Source of the DNA: Rugamonas sp. A1-17
Lineage (GTDB): Bacteria; Pseudomonadota; Gammaproteobacteria; Burkholderiales; Burkholderiaceae_D
Assembly: GCA_025548565.1 (NCBI GenBank)
Contig: JAJLPB010000015.1
Span: 124,001-188,000 of the forward strand
Direction of reading: 5' to 3'
Length of the DNA stretch: 64,000 bases
Under the pieces are notes generated by a model, which was not told the origin of the DNA, did not search any database, and saw only the letters and a list, made by a program, of their open reading frames with translations. Shown piece by piece: positions 1-10,901 of this stretch. A program made the position numbers and the translations under genes. Each line of letters begins with the position of its first letter. Positions within the stretch are counted from its first letter, which is position 1.

Positions 1-1548
<1,548 letters not shown>

Positions 1549-1571
1549 TACGTGGCTGAACGCTGAGATGG

Positions 1572-1601
1572 AGGGTGGGGAGCGATCCTCGCCCTTTTTT
1601 T
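1572..1601 (+). terminator. intrinsic terminator between ftsH and folP
   Basis: A 10-bp stem with two wobble pairs (1572-1581 with 1586-1595) closes a GCGA loop and runs into a seven-T tract. It sits 23 bases after the ftsH stop and 20 bases before the folP start, so it should end or attenuate ftsH transcription and make folP at least partly independent. Confidence 0.8.
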
Positions 1602-1620
1602 ATTTTTCTTCCGGTTTCAC

Positions 1621-2472
1621 ATGCGATCCACTTTACAGTTCGGCCGTTTCAACTTCCCGTGGCGGGGGGGGCGCGTCCGCGCCCGCGTGATGGGCATCCT
1701 CAACGTCACCCCCGATTCGTTCTCCGACGGCGGCCAGCACCAGTCGCTGGAGTTCGCCATCTCCCATGCCGAGCAGATGATACTGGACGGGGTCGACATT
1801 ATCGACGTCGGTGGCGAGTCCAGCCGTCCGGGCGCGCCGCCGCTGCCGCTGGAGCAGGAGCTGCAGCGCGTGATGCCGGTGCTGTACGCGCTGCGCGACA
1901 TCGGCCCGGCCATCTCGGTCGATACCTACAAGCCAGAAGTGATGCGCGAAGCCATCATCGCCGGCGTCGACATGATCAACGATATCAACGGCTTCCGTGC
2001 TCCCGGCGCGATTGCTGCGGTGCGCGATAGCGATTGCGGCTTGTGTATCATGCACATGCAAAATGACCCGCGGCACATGCAATTGGCGCCCAGCTACACC
2101 GACGTGGTGGCTGAAGTCGCCGCCTTCCTGCGCGAGCGCATCGAAACGCTGACGGAGGCAGGGATTGATCCGCGTCGACTCTGCATCGATCCGGGTTTTG
2201 GCTTTGGTAAGACTGTGGAGCATAATTACGCCTTATTGAAAGCCACCGCGCAGCTGATCGCGGAACTGGACGTGCCGCTGCTGGCCGGCCTGTCGCGCAA
2301 ATCGATGGTCGGCGCGGTGACCGGCAAGCCGGTCGAGCAACGCATGGCCGGCAGCGTCGGCGGCGCGCTGGCGGCGGTGGCGCAGGGCGCGCTGATCGTG
2401 CGCGTGCACGATGTGGCGGAAACGGTGGATGCGCTAAAAGTATGGCAGGCAGGTACTAACCTACAACGATAA
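1621..2472 (+). CDS. folP: dihydropteroate synthase
   Basis: Condenses 6-hydroxymethyl-7,8-dihydropterin diphosphate with p-aminobenzoate to dihydropteroate in folate synthesis; it is the sulfonamide target. The 283-residue length is normal. Family signatures are visible: MGILNVTPDSFSDGG at 24-38, DVGGESSRPG at 62-71, DTYKPEV at 101-107, DPGFGFGKT at 190-198 and SRKSM near 225. The ATG lies just after the terminator and has no strong Shine-Dalgarno. The gene ends 12 bases before glmM, so the two are probably co-transcribed. Confidence 0.96.
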   Translation: MRSTLQFGRFNFPWRGGRVRARVMGILNVTPDSFSDGGQHQSLEFAISHAEQMILDGVDIIDVGGESSRPGAPPLPLEQELQRVMPVLYALRDIGPAISVDTYKPEVMREAIIAGVDMINDINGFRAPGAIAAVRDSDCGLCIMHMQNDPRHMQLAPSYTDVVAEVAAFLRERIETLTEAGIDPRRLCIDPGFGFGKTVEHNYALLKATAQLIAELDVPLLAGLSRKSMVGAVTGKPVEQRMAGSVGGALAAVAQGALIVRVHDVAETVDALKVWQAGTNLQR

Positions 2473-2484
2473 AGAGAACACACA

Positions 2485-3834
2485 ATGTCACGTAAATATT
2501 TTGGAACCGATGGCATCCGCGGCCTGGTGGGCGTATCGCCGATTACGCCGGACTTCGTCATGCGCCTGGGCTACGCCGCGGGCAAGGTGCTGGCCGGCGC
2601 CCGCAGCGGCGCGGTGCGTCCGACCGTCCTGATCGGCAAGGACACCCGCATCTCCGGCTATATGCTGGAGGCGGCGCTGGAGGCGGGCTTCTCGGCCGCC
2701 GGCGTCGACGTCATGCTGGCCGGGCCGATGCCGACCCCGGCCATCGCCTACCTGACGCGCGCGCTGCGCCTGTCTGCCGGCGTGGTGATTTCGGCGTCGC
2801 ACAACCCGTTCCAGGACAATGGCATCAAATTCTTCTCCGACCAGGGCACCAAGCTGCCGGACGCGGTCGAGCTGGAAATCGAAGCGGCGCTGGACATGCC
2901 GATGGACTGTGTATCGTCGGAAAAGCTGGGCCGCGCCAAGCGCCTGGACGACGCCCACGGCCGCTACATCGAATTCTGCAAGAGCACCTTCCCTAACGAG
3001 CTGGACCTGCGCGGCCTGAAGCTGGTGGTCGATTGCGCCCATGGCGCCGCCTACAACATCGCCCCGCACGTGTTCCACGAGCTGGGCGCCGAGGTGGTCG
3101 CCATCGGCAACAAGCCGGACGGCTTCAATATCAACCTGGGCCACGGCGCCACCGCGCCGGAAGCCATGGCCGCCGCCGTGCGTGCCCACGGCGCCGACCT
3201 CGGCATCGCGCTGGACGGCGACGCCGACCGCCTGATCATGTGCGACGCCAATGGCCGCCTGTACAACGGCGACGAGCTGTTGTACCTGATGGTCATGGAT
3301 CGCCTGGCGACCGGCCCTGTGGCGGGCGCGGTCGGCACCTTGATGACGAATATGGCGGTCGAGGTGGCGCTGAAAGAGAAGGGCATCGGCTTCGCCCGCG
3401 CCAAGGTGGGCGACCGCTACGTGCTGGAAGTGATGAAGGACAAAGGCTGGCTGCTGGGCGGCGAGGGCTCGGGCCACCTGCTGTGCCTGGACAAGCACAC
3501 CACCGGCGACGGCATCATCTCGGCGCTGCAAGTGCTGTCGGCGCTCAAGCGCGCTGGCAAATCGCTGGAGCAGTGCGCCGGCGAGCTGGTGATCTTCCCG
3601 CAGACGCTGGTCAACGTGCGCGTCTCGCCGGGCTTCGACTGGACCAAGAACGCGGCCATGGTCGCGGAGAAGGAACTGGTCGAGCGCGAGCTGGGCGACA
3701 GCGGCCGCGTGCTGATCCGCGCCTCCGGCACGGAACCTTTGATCCGCGTGATGGTCGAAGCACGTAACGCCAGCGATGCGCAGTCGATGGCGCGCCGCAT
3801 CGCGGACAAAGTGGAAGTTCAGCTGGCTGCGTAA
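2485..3834 (+). CDS. glmM: phosphoglucosamine mutase
   Basis: Interconverts glucosamine-6-phosphate and glucosamine-1-phosphate on the route to UDP-GlcNAc for peptidoglycan and LPS. The 449-residue length is typical. The phosphoserine loop SASHNP is at 103-108 with Ser105 the predicted phosphorylated residue; the metal-binding DGDADR is at 244-249; the phosphate-binding RASGTEP is at 412-418. The start is preceded by a purine-rich AAAGAGAA. It lies directly behind folP, the conserved ftsH-folP-glmM arrangement. No terminator was seen before the tRNA promoter downstream. Confidence 0.97.
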   Translation: MSRKYFGTDGIRGLVGVSPITPDFVMRLGYAAGKVLAGARSGAVRPTVLIGKDTRISGYMLEAALEAGFSAAGVDVMLAGPMPTPAIAYLTRALRLSAGVVISASHNPFQDNGIKFFSDQGTKLPDAVELEIEAALDMPMDCVSSEKLGRAKRLDDAHGRYIEFCKSTFPNELDLRGLKLVVDCAHGAAYNIAPHVFHELGAEVVAIGNKPDGFNINLGHGATAPEAMAAAVRAHGADLGIALDGDADRLIMCDANGRLYNGDELLYLMVMDRLATGPVAGAVGTLMTNMAVEVALKEKGIGFARAKVGDRYVLEVMKDKGWLLGGEGSGHLLCLDKHTTGDGIISALQVLSALKRAGKSLEQCAGELVIFPQTLVNVRVSPGFDWTKNAAMVAEKELVERELGDSGRVLIRASGTEPLIRVMVEARNASDAQSMARRIADKVEVQLAA

Positions 3835-3868
3835 GATTTCAGCAGTGAAATAATTAGCTGGCCTTGCA

Positions 3869-3897
3869 TTGACGTAGAGGGAGGCAAGCGTTAGAAT
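3869..3897 (+). promoter_or_regulatory. sigma70-type promoter of tRNA-Pro
   Basis: TTGACG at 3869-3874, a 17-base spacer, then TAGAAT at 3892-3897, ending 8 bases before the mature 5' end of tRNA-Pro. Spacing and boxes are near consensus. Confidence 0.75.
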
Positions 3898-3905
3898 ACT
3901 GTCTT

Positions 3906-3982
3906 CGGAGTGTGGCGCAGCCCGGTAGCGCACCTGGTTTGGGACCAGGGGGTCCAAGGTTCGAATCCTTGTACTCCGACCA
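3906..3982 (+). tRNA. tRNA-Pro (anticodon UGG)
   Basis: A 77-base cloverleaf with CCA encoded. The acceptor stem CGGAGTG pairs with TACTCCG. The anticodon loop in CACCTGGTTTGGGACCAGG reads TGG. The T arm GGTTCGAATCC is standard. Confidence 0.97.
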
Positions 3983-3990
3983 AAAACTTT

Positions 3991-4022
3991 AAAACGGGTT
4001 GTCGAGAGACGACCCGTTTTTC
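3991..4022 (+). terminator. terminator after tRNA-Pro
   Basis: A 13-bp stem (one T-G wobble) around a GAGA loop, with an A-run on the 5' side and a T-run on the 3' side, starting 8 bases after the tRNA CCA. Confidence 0.85.
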
Positions 4023-4044
4023 ATTTGTGCGACGGATCAAAGTC

Positions 4045-4073
4045 GTCACAAAGCTGCCGCTAGTGGTTAGAAT
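4045..4073 (+). promoter_or_regulatory. probable promoter of tRNA-Arg
   Basis: TAGAAT at 4068-4073, the same -10 as the tRNA-Pro promoter, with GTCACA (4 of 6 matches to TTGACA) 17 bases upstream. The tRNA begins at 4090. Confidence 0.55.
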
Positions 4074-4089
4074 ACTGACTACATGAAAA

Positions 4090-4164
4090 CCGCCTGTCGT
4101 TCAACGGATAGGACCTCGCTCTTCTAAAGCGATCATGGGGGTTCGATTCCCTCCGGGCGGACCA
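4090..4164 (+). tRNA. tRNA-Arg (anticodon UCU)
   Basis: A 75-base cloverleaf with encoded CCA. The acceptor stem CCGCCTG pairs with CGGGCGG with one wobble. The anticodon stem TCGCT/AGCGA closes loop CTTCTAA, giving anticodon TCT. The DNA just downstream changes character (lower GC, orphan gene), which fits a tRNA-associated insertion site. Confidence 0.95.
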
Positions 4165-4337
4165 TACATTTCTCCAGGCCATCAAGGCCGCGCCGGTTCA
4201 GGCTCGCATTTTCCTTATCCTCCTCCATCTCGCTGCTTAATTGCCGTCGAGCGTTTTTGTCATTGAAGTCCGGCTTTCTTTCGAGAGATCGACGAAAAAT
4301 GCTAGAGTGCGGCATTCGAAAATTTTGAGAGAAGAAA

Positions 4338-5042
4338 ATGACGTCCGGCACCCCACCAAACAATGCGACTACCGAAGAGACTTGTTCGTGGTTAAGTGAG
4401 CAAACCGGAATGCCATGGGACCTTGCCCGTTTGCTTGGCGCAGGCTTGCCGCCTTATGTATGGCTGGAGTATTCCGATGAATATGCCGAATTATTTGCCG
4501 AAGGAATTACCCGGTATCCGGCGCCGATATTCTATATTGAAGACACCAAACGCTTAATCGCCGGCAGCGGCGATGTCTTAATCCGTATGACGCGTGATTC
4601 GGACCGGATATCTTTTAAACTCAAGCCGCCGGGTATCACCATGCCTTTGGATGCGCTGCGTTTCTTTCAGCGGGATATAGCCGATTTATTGGAGAATATA
4701 TTACATCCGAAAGAGGAGGCCGCCGCCCCGCCGCCTAAGGAGATTCTGAAAGGGCTGACCAAGGACGAAGTCATCCATATATTCGGCGGCATGGCCAGGC
4801 TCGATCTGGAAAAATCCCTTGCCTCCGGCATTGGCATATTTGGCGACGATGGCGCAAGAGTCAGGAAGAATTCCCGAACCGGAAAGAATACCCATCTGTG
4901 GAATCCGGTCACATTGGCGCTGGGATTGAACGACGTTTATCGGGTGCCGATGTCGCACCTTAAAAAGGCATTCGCCACCCAGCCGGACTTGAGGCCGTGG
5001 AAAGCCGCATGGCTGGAGTCCCTCGCTCTGCTGGGTGAGTAG
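4338..5042 (+). CDS. hypothetical protein of unknown function
   Basis: A 234-residue soluble protein that I do not recognise. There is no signal peptide or membrane segment. It has a Pro/Ala linker near residues 127-135 (AAAPPPKE) separating an acidic N-terminal half from a C-terminal half starting GLTKDEVIHIFGG. Codons use A/T in third positions far more than the neighbouring genes do, and the gene follows tRNA-Arg, so horizontal acquisition is likely. A weak GAGAGAAG precedes the ATG. No neighbour suggests a role. Confidence 0.6.
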   Translation: MTSGTPPNNATTEETCSWLSEQTGMPWDLARLLGAGLPPYVWLEYSDEYAELFAEGITRYPAPIFYIEDTKRLIAGSGDVLIRMTRDSDRISFKLKPPGITMPLDALRFFQRDIADLLENILHPKEEAAAPPPKEILKGLTKDEVIHIFGGMARLDLEKSLASGIGIFGDDGARVRKNSRTGKNTHLWNPVTLALGLNDVYRVPMSHLKKAFATQPDLRPWKAAWLESLALLGE

Positions 5043-5682
5043 AATTATGCTAACAATTGGCTTGTTCGCGCCGCTTTCTGGCGCGCATTCCCAGAAGCCT
5101 CGAATGGTCAATCGATAGCCTGAATTTCACACCCGTGGTCCGCGCTGCTGGTGCCCCGTACGGAACGATATTCCATGGCGTGCCGTCGTTATTTTTGGCC
5201 TGATATTGGCGTCCCTGGTCTGCAGGGTATTTAACGTGTGAGTGGCGACACAAATCAACGCGGGTTATGACTCGTGAATCGCGGTCGGGTTATTGGCCGG
5301 CATCGGCGCGCGTGACGGATCCGGCTACGCCAGGTGCCTGGCGCATACGAAATACCCCGACTTTCTCCGCGCTTGATAACGGCCACGGCGAACTTTATGG
5401 CGGCGGGTTTTATCAGCGTCATAAGGCATGTATTACGATTATCTCTTCTCTGTTCGGCTTGCGGCTGATTGTTTGCGAAGGCGGTAATCTTCGTTTAAGC
5501 TCTGCTGGTCGGGATGCCGATTTTCGAGCTGATCGAACGTCGGAGCGGTGGATAAGTTCCAGCTGCGACAAAATTGCGCAGTGGATTATTCTGCTTTTGA
5601 AACAGCAGCTTAGCCTTGCCCGGTCCGGCTTGTTAACAAGCTTATCCACAGAATTTGTTAACAACCCGGACGCTCAAGCCGT
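5043..5682. other. 640-bp stretch without a convincing gene
   Basis: Base composition is lower in GC than the flanks. Open frames exist here (for example 5267-5686 on plus and 5050-5253 on minus), but none has a ribosome binding site, protein-like composition or recognisable domain. The right part, 5548-5669, is a copy of the DnaA-box repeat described separately. It may be decayed island DNA. Confidence 0.5.
5548..5669. repeat. DnaA-box direct repeat, copy A
   Basis: About 122 bases, matching 9219-9339 in the same orientation, most strongly at the two ends. It opens with GTGGATAA and closes with TTATCCACA (5642-5650), a perfect DnaA-box sequence, framed by two TGTTAACA palindromes. It lies immediately downstream of the receptor remnant. 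Confidence 0.75.
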
Positions 5683-7239
5683 TTAAAACCGGTAACGCGC
5701 CGTCAATCGCACCGAGCGTGGGGCGCCTGGCAGGTTCAGGTTCTTGTTGCTGCCGTGTCCGGCCACGATGTAGGTCTTGTCCAGAAGATTCATTACGTTC
5801 AGCGTCATGTCGATGCCACGGTCGCGATAATAGGCCATGGCGTCAGCCGTCACATAGCCGGGCAGCATCACCGTATTGCCCGGATTGGCGAAGCGGTCGC
5901 CGACATAGTTCAGTCCACCGCCGACGCCAAAGTGGCCAGCCAGCGCCTTGCTCACCCACAGGTTGGCGCTGTGCCTGGCCGTCAGCGTCGGCCGTTTGCC
6001 CTGGACCGGCTGGCCATCGTCCTTGGCGATCGACGCCAGCATCGACGCGTCCAGGTAGGAATAGCCCGACCAGGCCTGCCAGCCATCGCCAAGGTCGCCG
6101 CTGAAGGTCAGTTCCAGGCCGTTGGTGCGCTGGGTGCCCAGTGGTATCAGCTTGCTTGTCACCGGGTCGGACGATTTCATATTGGTACGGGTCAACTGGA
6201 ACAGCGAAACGCCAGCCGAGGCGCGGCCGTCAAACAGATCGTACTTGGCGCCGATTTCCTTGTTCTTGGTCACTTCCGGCGCGATGTCGGCATTGTTGAC
6301 CGCCAGCGCAAAGCCTTCGCCAGACGGCTGGAACGAACGACTGAACGAGGCGTAGTAGGACTGGGCGGTGTCCGGTTGGTACACCAGTCCTGCGCGCGGA
6401 CTCCAGTTGCGGTCGGTACGGGTGACGCTGGCTACGCCCGCGCGACGCTCGACCGTTTCCTGTTCAAATTTGTCGTAGCGGATGCCCGCCAGCGCTTTCC
6501 ATTGCGGCGACATCGTCACCAGATCCTGCACGTAGGCGCTGCCGACCTTGAAAATCCCCAGATTGTTCGCCGTGGGTACTCCGCCAGCGGTAAATGGCAC
6601 AATCGTAGCGACCGGGCTGAACAATGACACGGTCGCCACATTGGCTTGCGAGCGTACCAGCTGGTCCTTGTTCTGTTTGCCGAATTCCACGCCGTACAGC
6701 ACCTGATGCTGCATGCCGGCCAGTTTGGTCCGTTGAGTCAGCTCGGTCTGGTTGGTGTAGCCGTCTTCATCGCGCGCGACATTGCCTCGCGTCAGACTTG
6801 CCGTCCTGGCTGCTTCGTTAACCGAACCGATCAGCGTGTTGTTGCGGTCCAGCGTGTAGTTGTAGCGGCGGAAGGCGTTGCGGATTGAGAATTGCTGGTT
6901 GAAGCGGTGATCCAGCGTGAAGCCGAAAGCATGTACCCGCGATTCGCTGTAATCGAAGTCCTTGGCGTTGGCGGCGCCGTAGTAGGTGCCCGGCGCCACG
7001 TCGACTGCGCGTCCCTGGTAGGACGGGATACCGAAGTCGGTCAGGCGCTTGTCGTGCAGGTACTCGGCCTGCAACAACAACAGCGTATCCGGGCTGAGCT
7101 TGAATTGCAGCGACGGCGCCAGCGCCTCGCGCTTCAGGAATTGCTGGTTGCGGTAGCTGTCCGAGTCCTCGACCGCGCCGGTGACGCGGAAGGCGACACC
7201 CCGCTCGGTCAAGTTGCGCGCCAGGTCGAACTCGCTCAG
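5683..7239 (-). pseudogene. TonB-dependent siderophore receptor, 5'-truncated remnant
   Basis: About 518 residues of outer-membrane beta-barrel are readable, from a SEFDLARNL strand through AVEDSDSYRN and VYQPDTAQSYYASFSRSFQP to the C-terminal LTARYRF with its terminal aromatic. This is the pattern of FpvA/FhuE-like siderophore receptors. The signal peptide, TonB box, plug domain and first barrel strands are absent. The reading frame continues open upstream only because it runs out of phase through the hydrolase gene. The first receptor codon overlaps the hydrolase TGA at 7236-7238, so a deletion or recombination joined the two genes precisely. It has no obvious start codon or ribosome site and is probably non-functional. 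Confidence 0.8.
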
Positions 7240-9173
7240 TGCAAGCCGGGCAGCACTTGCACCTCGATCCCGGAGTACATCGACGGCGCGTGATACACGC
7301 GTTGCGTGGCCTTCTGGAAGTCCTCCGGCCTGGCTTTCGGAATGTCCACGAACGTCTGCGGATTCAAGTCCACCAGCGGGAACCATGAGCTCTGGATCTG
7401 CACCATGATGCGGTGGCCGCGCCGGAAGGTATGGTTGATGTCGCTCATGGCGTAGTTGACGGACTCGACCTTGCCGGGCGTGAACGGTTCCGGCTTTTCG
7501 AAGCTGTTGCGGAACTTGCCGCGCAGCGGATCGCCGCGCACCAGCTGCTGGTAGCCGGCCATGGTCAGGGTCGGCTTCGGCACGTCGGGGCCGCGCTCCT
7601 CGTCCTCGCCCGCGCCGGGATAGGCTGGCGGATAGACATCGATCAGCTTGACCACCCAGTCGGCGTCGGTGCCGGTGGTGGACACGAACAGCCTGGGTTT
7701 GACCGGGCCGGCCAGCGTGACATCCTCCTCCAGCACCTCGCTGCGGTAGGTCAATACGTCCGGCCGCGACGAGGCGAAGCGCTGGTCGCCGACCATATAT
7801 TCCTTGGGCGCGCCCAGCGTCGGATAGGCCGTGAACGGTACCGGCTTGCGCGGATCGGCCACATATTCGTCGTAGGCCTCGCCGGCTGCCGGCTGCTTCC
7901 AGCCTAGCGTGCCGTTCGGGCCGAGGAACAGCGTGCGCGGCTGCGCCTGCTTCGGCGGCCAGGCGGCATAGTTGCGCCACACATTGCTGCCGGTCTCGAA
8001 GGCATAGACTTCCGACACGTTTTTGTTCGCCACGCCTTTCAGGTGCTGTTCGAAGAATGGGTAAAGAATAGTGTTGCGGAACTGCTCGCCGGTCTTGGCG
8101 TCGAACTTGACGTAGCCGAGGTTTTTGCCGTCGGCGCGGCCCCAGGCGCCATGCGACCACGGGCCCATCACCAGGCCGTTGTAGATGCCGGGATTGTTGC
8201 GCTTGATCGTGCTGTAGGTGGTCAGCGGGCCTTGCAGGTCTTCGGCGTCGTACCAGCCGCCAACGGTCAGTACGGCGGCCTTGATGTTCTTCAGGTGCGG
8301 CGCGATGTTGCGTGTTTTCCAGAAGTCGTCGTAGGTCGAGTGTTCGATGGTTGGCAACAGCAGCGCGCGCTGCTTGGGCGTCATCGTGCCGGTGATGTTG
8401 GACAGCGTCAGGTGCGACAGGAAAAACTCGTAGCCGTCGGCCGTGCCGTAGTCGAAATGGTCCCAGGTCTTCGGCAGCGGCGTCGGGTTTTCCGCTTCCA
8501 CGAAGGCCGAGTAGAAATCGAAGTTGGCCGCCAGCATGAAGGCGCCGCCGTGGTAGGAGTCGTCGTTCATGAACAGGTCGGTCACCGGCGCCTGCGGCGA
8601 CGCCGCCTTGATCGCCGGATGCGAATCGATGATGCTGGCCGAGGTGTAGAAGCCGGGATACGAGGTGCCCAGGATGCCGACCTTGCCGTTGTTATTGGCG
8701 ACGTTCTTCAGCAGCCACTCGACGGTGTCGTGCATGTCCTCGCTCTCGTTGCCCTGGCCCTTGGCGCGGTTGGGGTTGACGTGCGGCGTCATCTCGACCC
8801 ACTTGCCTTCGGACATGTAGCGGCCGCGCACATCCTGCTTGACGAAGATGTAGCCGCTGTCCTCGAACTCCTGGGACGGGCCGATGTGCTCCGGATAGAA
8901 GTCCACGCCGTAGTGCAGTTCGCCGCCGGATTGCACGCCGGCGCTGTACGGTGTGCGCTGGATCAAGAACGGATAGCTCTTGCCGGCCTCCTTGGGTACG
9001 TAGACGGTGGTGAACAGGCGCACGCCATCGCGCATCGGGATGCGGAATTCGTACTTGGTGTAGTGTTCGCGCAGGCTGTATTTCGGCTCGGTGCTGGCGG
9101 CCGCCGCGCTGGCGTCGAGGGAGAGGCAGCCCAGCATCAGGGCGAGGAGCAGGGCGCTAAGGCGTGGTTTCAT
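7236..9173 (-). CDS. CocE/NonD-family (X-Pro dipeptidyl-peptidase type) hydrolase, exported
   Basis: A 645-residue alpha/beta hydrolase of the cocaine-esterase / X-Pro dipeptidyl-peptidase (S15) group, acting on acyl esters or peptides; the substrate is unknown. A signal peptide covers about residues 1-24 and ends ASAAA. The nucleophile elbow GTSYPG places Ser171. GGWYDAEDLQGP and GPWSHGAW contain the expected Asp and His. A jelly-roll C-terminal domain follows, ending VLPGLH. Length and C-terminus look complete although the stop codon is fused to a receptor fragment. The gene is enclosed by the two DnaA-box repeats. Confidence 0.88.
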   Translation of the reverse strand: MKPRLSALLLALMLGCLSLDASAAAASTEPKYSLREHYTKYEFRIPMRDGVRLFTTVYVPKEAGKSYPFLIQRTPYSAGVQSGGELHYGVDFYPEHIGPSQEFEDSGYIFVKQDVRGRYMSEGKWVEMTPHVNPNRAKGQGNESEDMHDTVEWLLKNVANNNGKVGILGTSYPGFYTSASIIDSHPAIKAASPQAPVTDLFMNDDSYHGGAFMLAANFDFYSAFVEAENPTPLPKTWDHFDYGTADGYEFFLSHLTLSNITGTMTPKQRALLLPTIEHSTYDDFWKTRNIAPHLKNIKAAVLTVGGWYDAEDLQGPLTTYSTIKRNNPGIYNGLVMGPWSHGAWGRADGKNLGYVKFDAKTGEQFRNTILYPFFEQHLKGVANKNVSEVYAFETGSNVWRNYAAWPPKQAQPRTLFLGPNGTLGWKQPAAGEAYDEYVADPRKPVPFTAYPTLGAPKEYMVGDQRFASSRPDVLTYRSEVLEEDVTLAGPVKPRLFVSTTGTDADWVVKLIDVYPPAYPGAGEDEERGPDVPKPTLTMAGYQQLVRGDPLRGKFRNSFEKPEPFTPGKVESVNYAMSDINHTFRRGHRIMVQIQSSWFPLVDLNPQTFVDIPKARPEDFQKATQRVYHAPSMYSGIEVQVLPGLH

Positions 9174-9218
9174 GAATTCCTTGTCAATGAGAAGTCAAAC
9201 CCGCCTAGTGTAATGCCA

Positions 9219-9339
9219 GTGGATAACTTTGGCTGCGACAAATTTGCGCAGTAGATATTTTCCTTTTAAAAACAGAGGCTTGGCATCGCCGCGTGATCCT
9301 TGTTAACAGCCTTATCCACAGAATTTGTTAACAACCCGG
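9219..9339. repeat. DnaA-box direct repeat, copy B
   Basis: Second copy of the element at 5548-5669, same orientation. It has GTGGATAA at 9219-9226, GGCTGCGACAAA and TTGCGCAG blocks shared with copy A, and a 3' block with TTATCCACA at 9312-9320 followed by GAATTTGTTAACAACCCGG, identical in both copies. It lies between the hydrolase start and the 3' end of the aldehyde dehydrogenase gene. Confidence 0.75.
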
Positions 9340-9342
9340 CGT

Positions 9343-10776
9343 TCACAGCATGGGCAGTCTCAGCGAGTCGACCACCATGCGTATCAGCCGCAGGCGGCCT
9401 TGCGTGTAGGGCGGGAAGAACAGCTTGATCAGCATCAGTGGCGAAGCGCGCAATACCGCCCGTTCATGCGAGAACGCCTTGAATCCATACTCGCCGTGCG
9501 CGCTGCCCACGCCGGAATTGTTGACGCCGCCAAAAGGCAGATTGCCATGCGCGAAATGCGCGACGCAGTGGTTGACGCAGGCGCCGCCCGAGCTGGTTTG
9601 CCGGAGCACCCGGTCGATATTGGCCTGGCGCGTGCTCCACAGGTACAAGGCCAGCGGCTTGGGCGCGGCGTTGATGGCGGCGATCACCTGGTCCAGCTCG
9701 TGGTATTCGATGATGGGCAGCAGCGGCCCGAAGATTTCTTCCGACAGGATGGCGGCACCGGCGGGGATCTGCTCGATCAGCGTTGGCGCGATGTAGCACT
9801 GTGCCTCGTCGACCTCGCCGCCGGTATGCACCACGGCGCCGCGTTGCACCGCGTCCGACAGCAGGGCGGCCAGCCGGCGGGTGTGGCGCTGGTTGACCAC
9901 GCGGGTCAGGTCGGGGCTCTGCTTTTGCGCCGCCGCGTCGGCGCCGTAGCGTTGTTGCAGTACATGACGGCAGGCGGCGACAAACCCGGCCTTGACGCTG
10001 GCGTGCACGTACACATGGTCCGGCGCCACGCAGGTCTGGCCGTTGTTCAGGAATTTGCCCCACATCAGCGTTTCCGCTGCAGTTCGCAGGTTGGCGGTTT
10101 CGTCGACGATGGTGGGCGACTTGCCGCCCAGTTCCAGCGTCACGCTGGCCAGGTGCTGGGCGGCGGCGGCCATCACCAGCTTGCCGACCGCCGGCGATCC
10201 GGTGAAGAAAATATGATCGAAGGGCAGTTGCAGCAACGCGTGCGAGGTCGGCTGGCCACCCTCGAACAACGCCACCTCGTCAGTGCTGAACAGGCCGGCA
10301 ATGATGCGTGCCATCAGCGCGGACACGGCAGGCGTCATTTCCGACGGCTTGATGATTACCGTGTTGCCGGCGGCCAGTGCCGACACCAGCGGGCCAAAGC
10401 ACAAGCTCAGCGGATAGTTCCACGGCGCGATGATCAGCACCCGTCCGCGCGGCTGATACCGCACGGTAGCGTAGGTGCCCAGCATGGTGGTGGTGGGCCA
10501 GCGTCGGCGCGGCTTCATCCACCGCTTGAGCGCGCCCAGCACCTGGCGGATTTCCTCCATCACCGGCAGGAATTCGGACGCCTCCACTTCGGCCGGGGAT
10601 TTGCGGTAGTCGCTTTCGAAGGCGGCGTAAAACGCTTCGCGTTGCGCCATCAGCGCGTCGCGCAGGCGCTTGACGCGGGCGATGCGCTCGGCCGCGCCGG
10701 ATGCCCGCCAGCGCAGCGCGGTCGCCTGCTGGGCGTCGAATGCCGCCGTGATTTGCTGCACGTCTGCTTCGCCCAT
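9343..10776 (-). CDS. aldehyde dehydrogenase (class 3 / coniferyl-fatty aldehyde type)
   Basis: NAD(P)-dependent oxidation of an aldehyde to its acid. The protein has 477 residues, in the range of class 3 ALDHs. Visible motifs: APWNYP with Asn120, IKPSE at 142-146, the FTGS cofactor turn at 191-194, LELGGKSP with general base Glu215, and NNGQTCVAPD with catalytic Cys249. EEIFGPLLP and the N-P-F-G-G-V-like LPFGGVNNSG follow. The C-terminal tail rich in aliphatic and basic residues (KLFFPPY, RMVVDSLRL) resembles the membrane-associating end of fatty-aldehyde enzymes. The exact substrate cannot be told. Confidence 0.93.
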   Translation of the reverse strand: MGEADVQQITAAFDAQQATALRWRASGAAERIARVKRLRDALMAQREAFYAAFESDYRKSPAEVEASEFLPVMEEIRQVLGALKRWMKPRRRWPTTTMLGTYATVRYQPRGRVLIIAPWNYPLSLCFGPLVSALAAGNTVIIKPSEMTPAVSALMARIIAGLFSTDEVALFEGGQPTSHALLQLPFDHIFFTGSPAVGKLVMAAAAQHLASVTLELGGKSPTIVDETANLRTAAETLMWGKFLNNGQTCVAPDHVYVHASVKAGFVAACRHVLQQRYGADAAAQKQSPDLTRVVNQRHTRRLAALLSDAVQRGAVVHTGGEVDEAQCYIAPTLIEQIPAGAAILSEEIFGPLLPIIEYHELDQVIAAINAAPKPLALYLWSTRQANIDRVLRQTSSGGACVNHCVAHFAHGNLPFGGVNNSGVGSAHGEYGFKAFSHERAVLRASPLMLIKLFFPPYTQGRLRLIRMVVDSLRLPML

Positions 10777-10901
10777 GGCGCGCGCCCCTCTTGCTGATTT
10801 GTCGGAGGGTCATTATTGCTGCAATTTTTACAGCAAGCAAGCACTTGATTAGTGTGGCCTGTCGGACGTGGCGCGCCGCCCAAACGGCCTACAATGCGGG
10901 T

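Noticed and set aside
2488-3957. 489-residue minus-strand frame over glmM
   Set aside because: Mirror of glmM in high-GC DNA; it also runs into tRNA-Pro.
5050-5253. 67-residue minus-strand frame in the gap
   Set aside because: Some protein-like stretches, but no ribosome site and no family I can name; insufficient for a gene call.
5267-5686. 139-residue plus-strand frame in the gap
   Set aside because: No ribosome site, low-complexity unrelated composition, and its 3' third runs through the repeat element.
5683-8160. An 825-residue continuous minus-strand frame as one protein
   Set aside because: Its first ~308 codons are an out-of-phase reading of the hydrolase gene and are Arg/Gly-rich nonsense; only the part below 7239 is receptor.
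5548-9339. Direct repeats as ends of an insertion sequence
   Set aside because: No transposase between them, no terminal inverted repeats or target duplication; they are treated as dispersed repeats.
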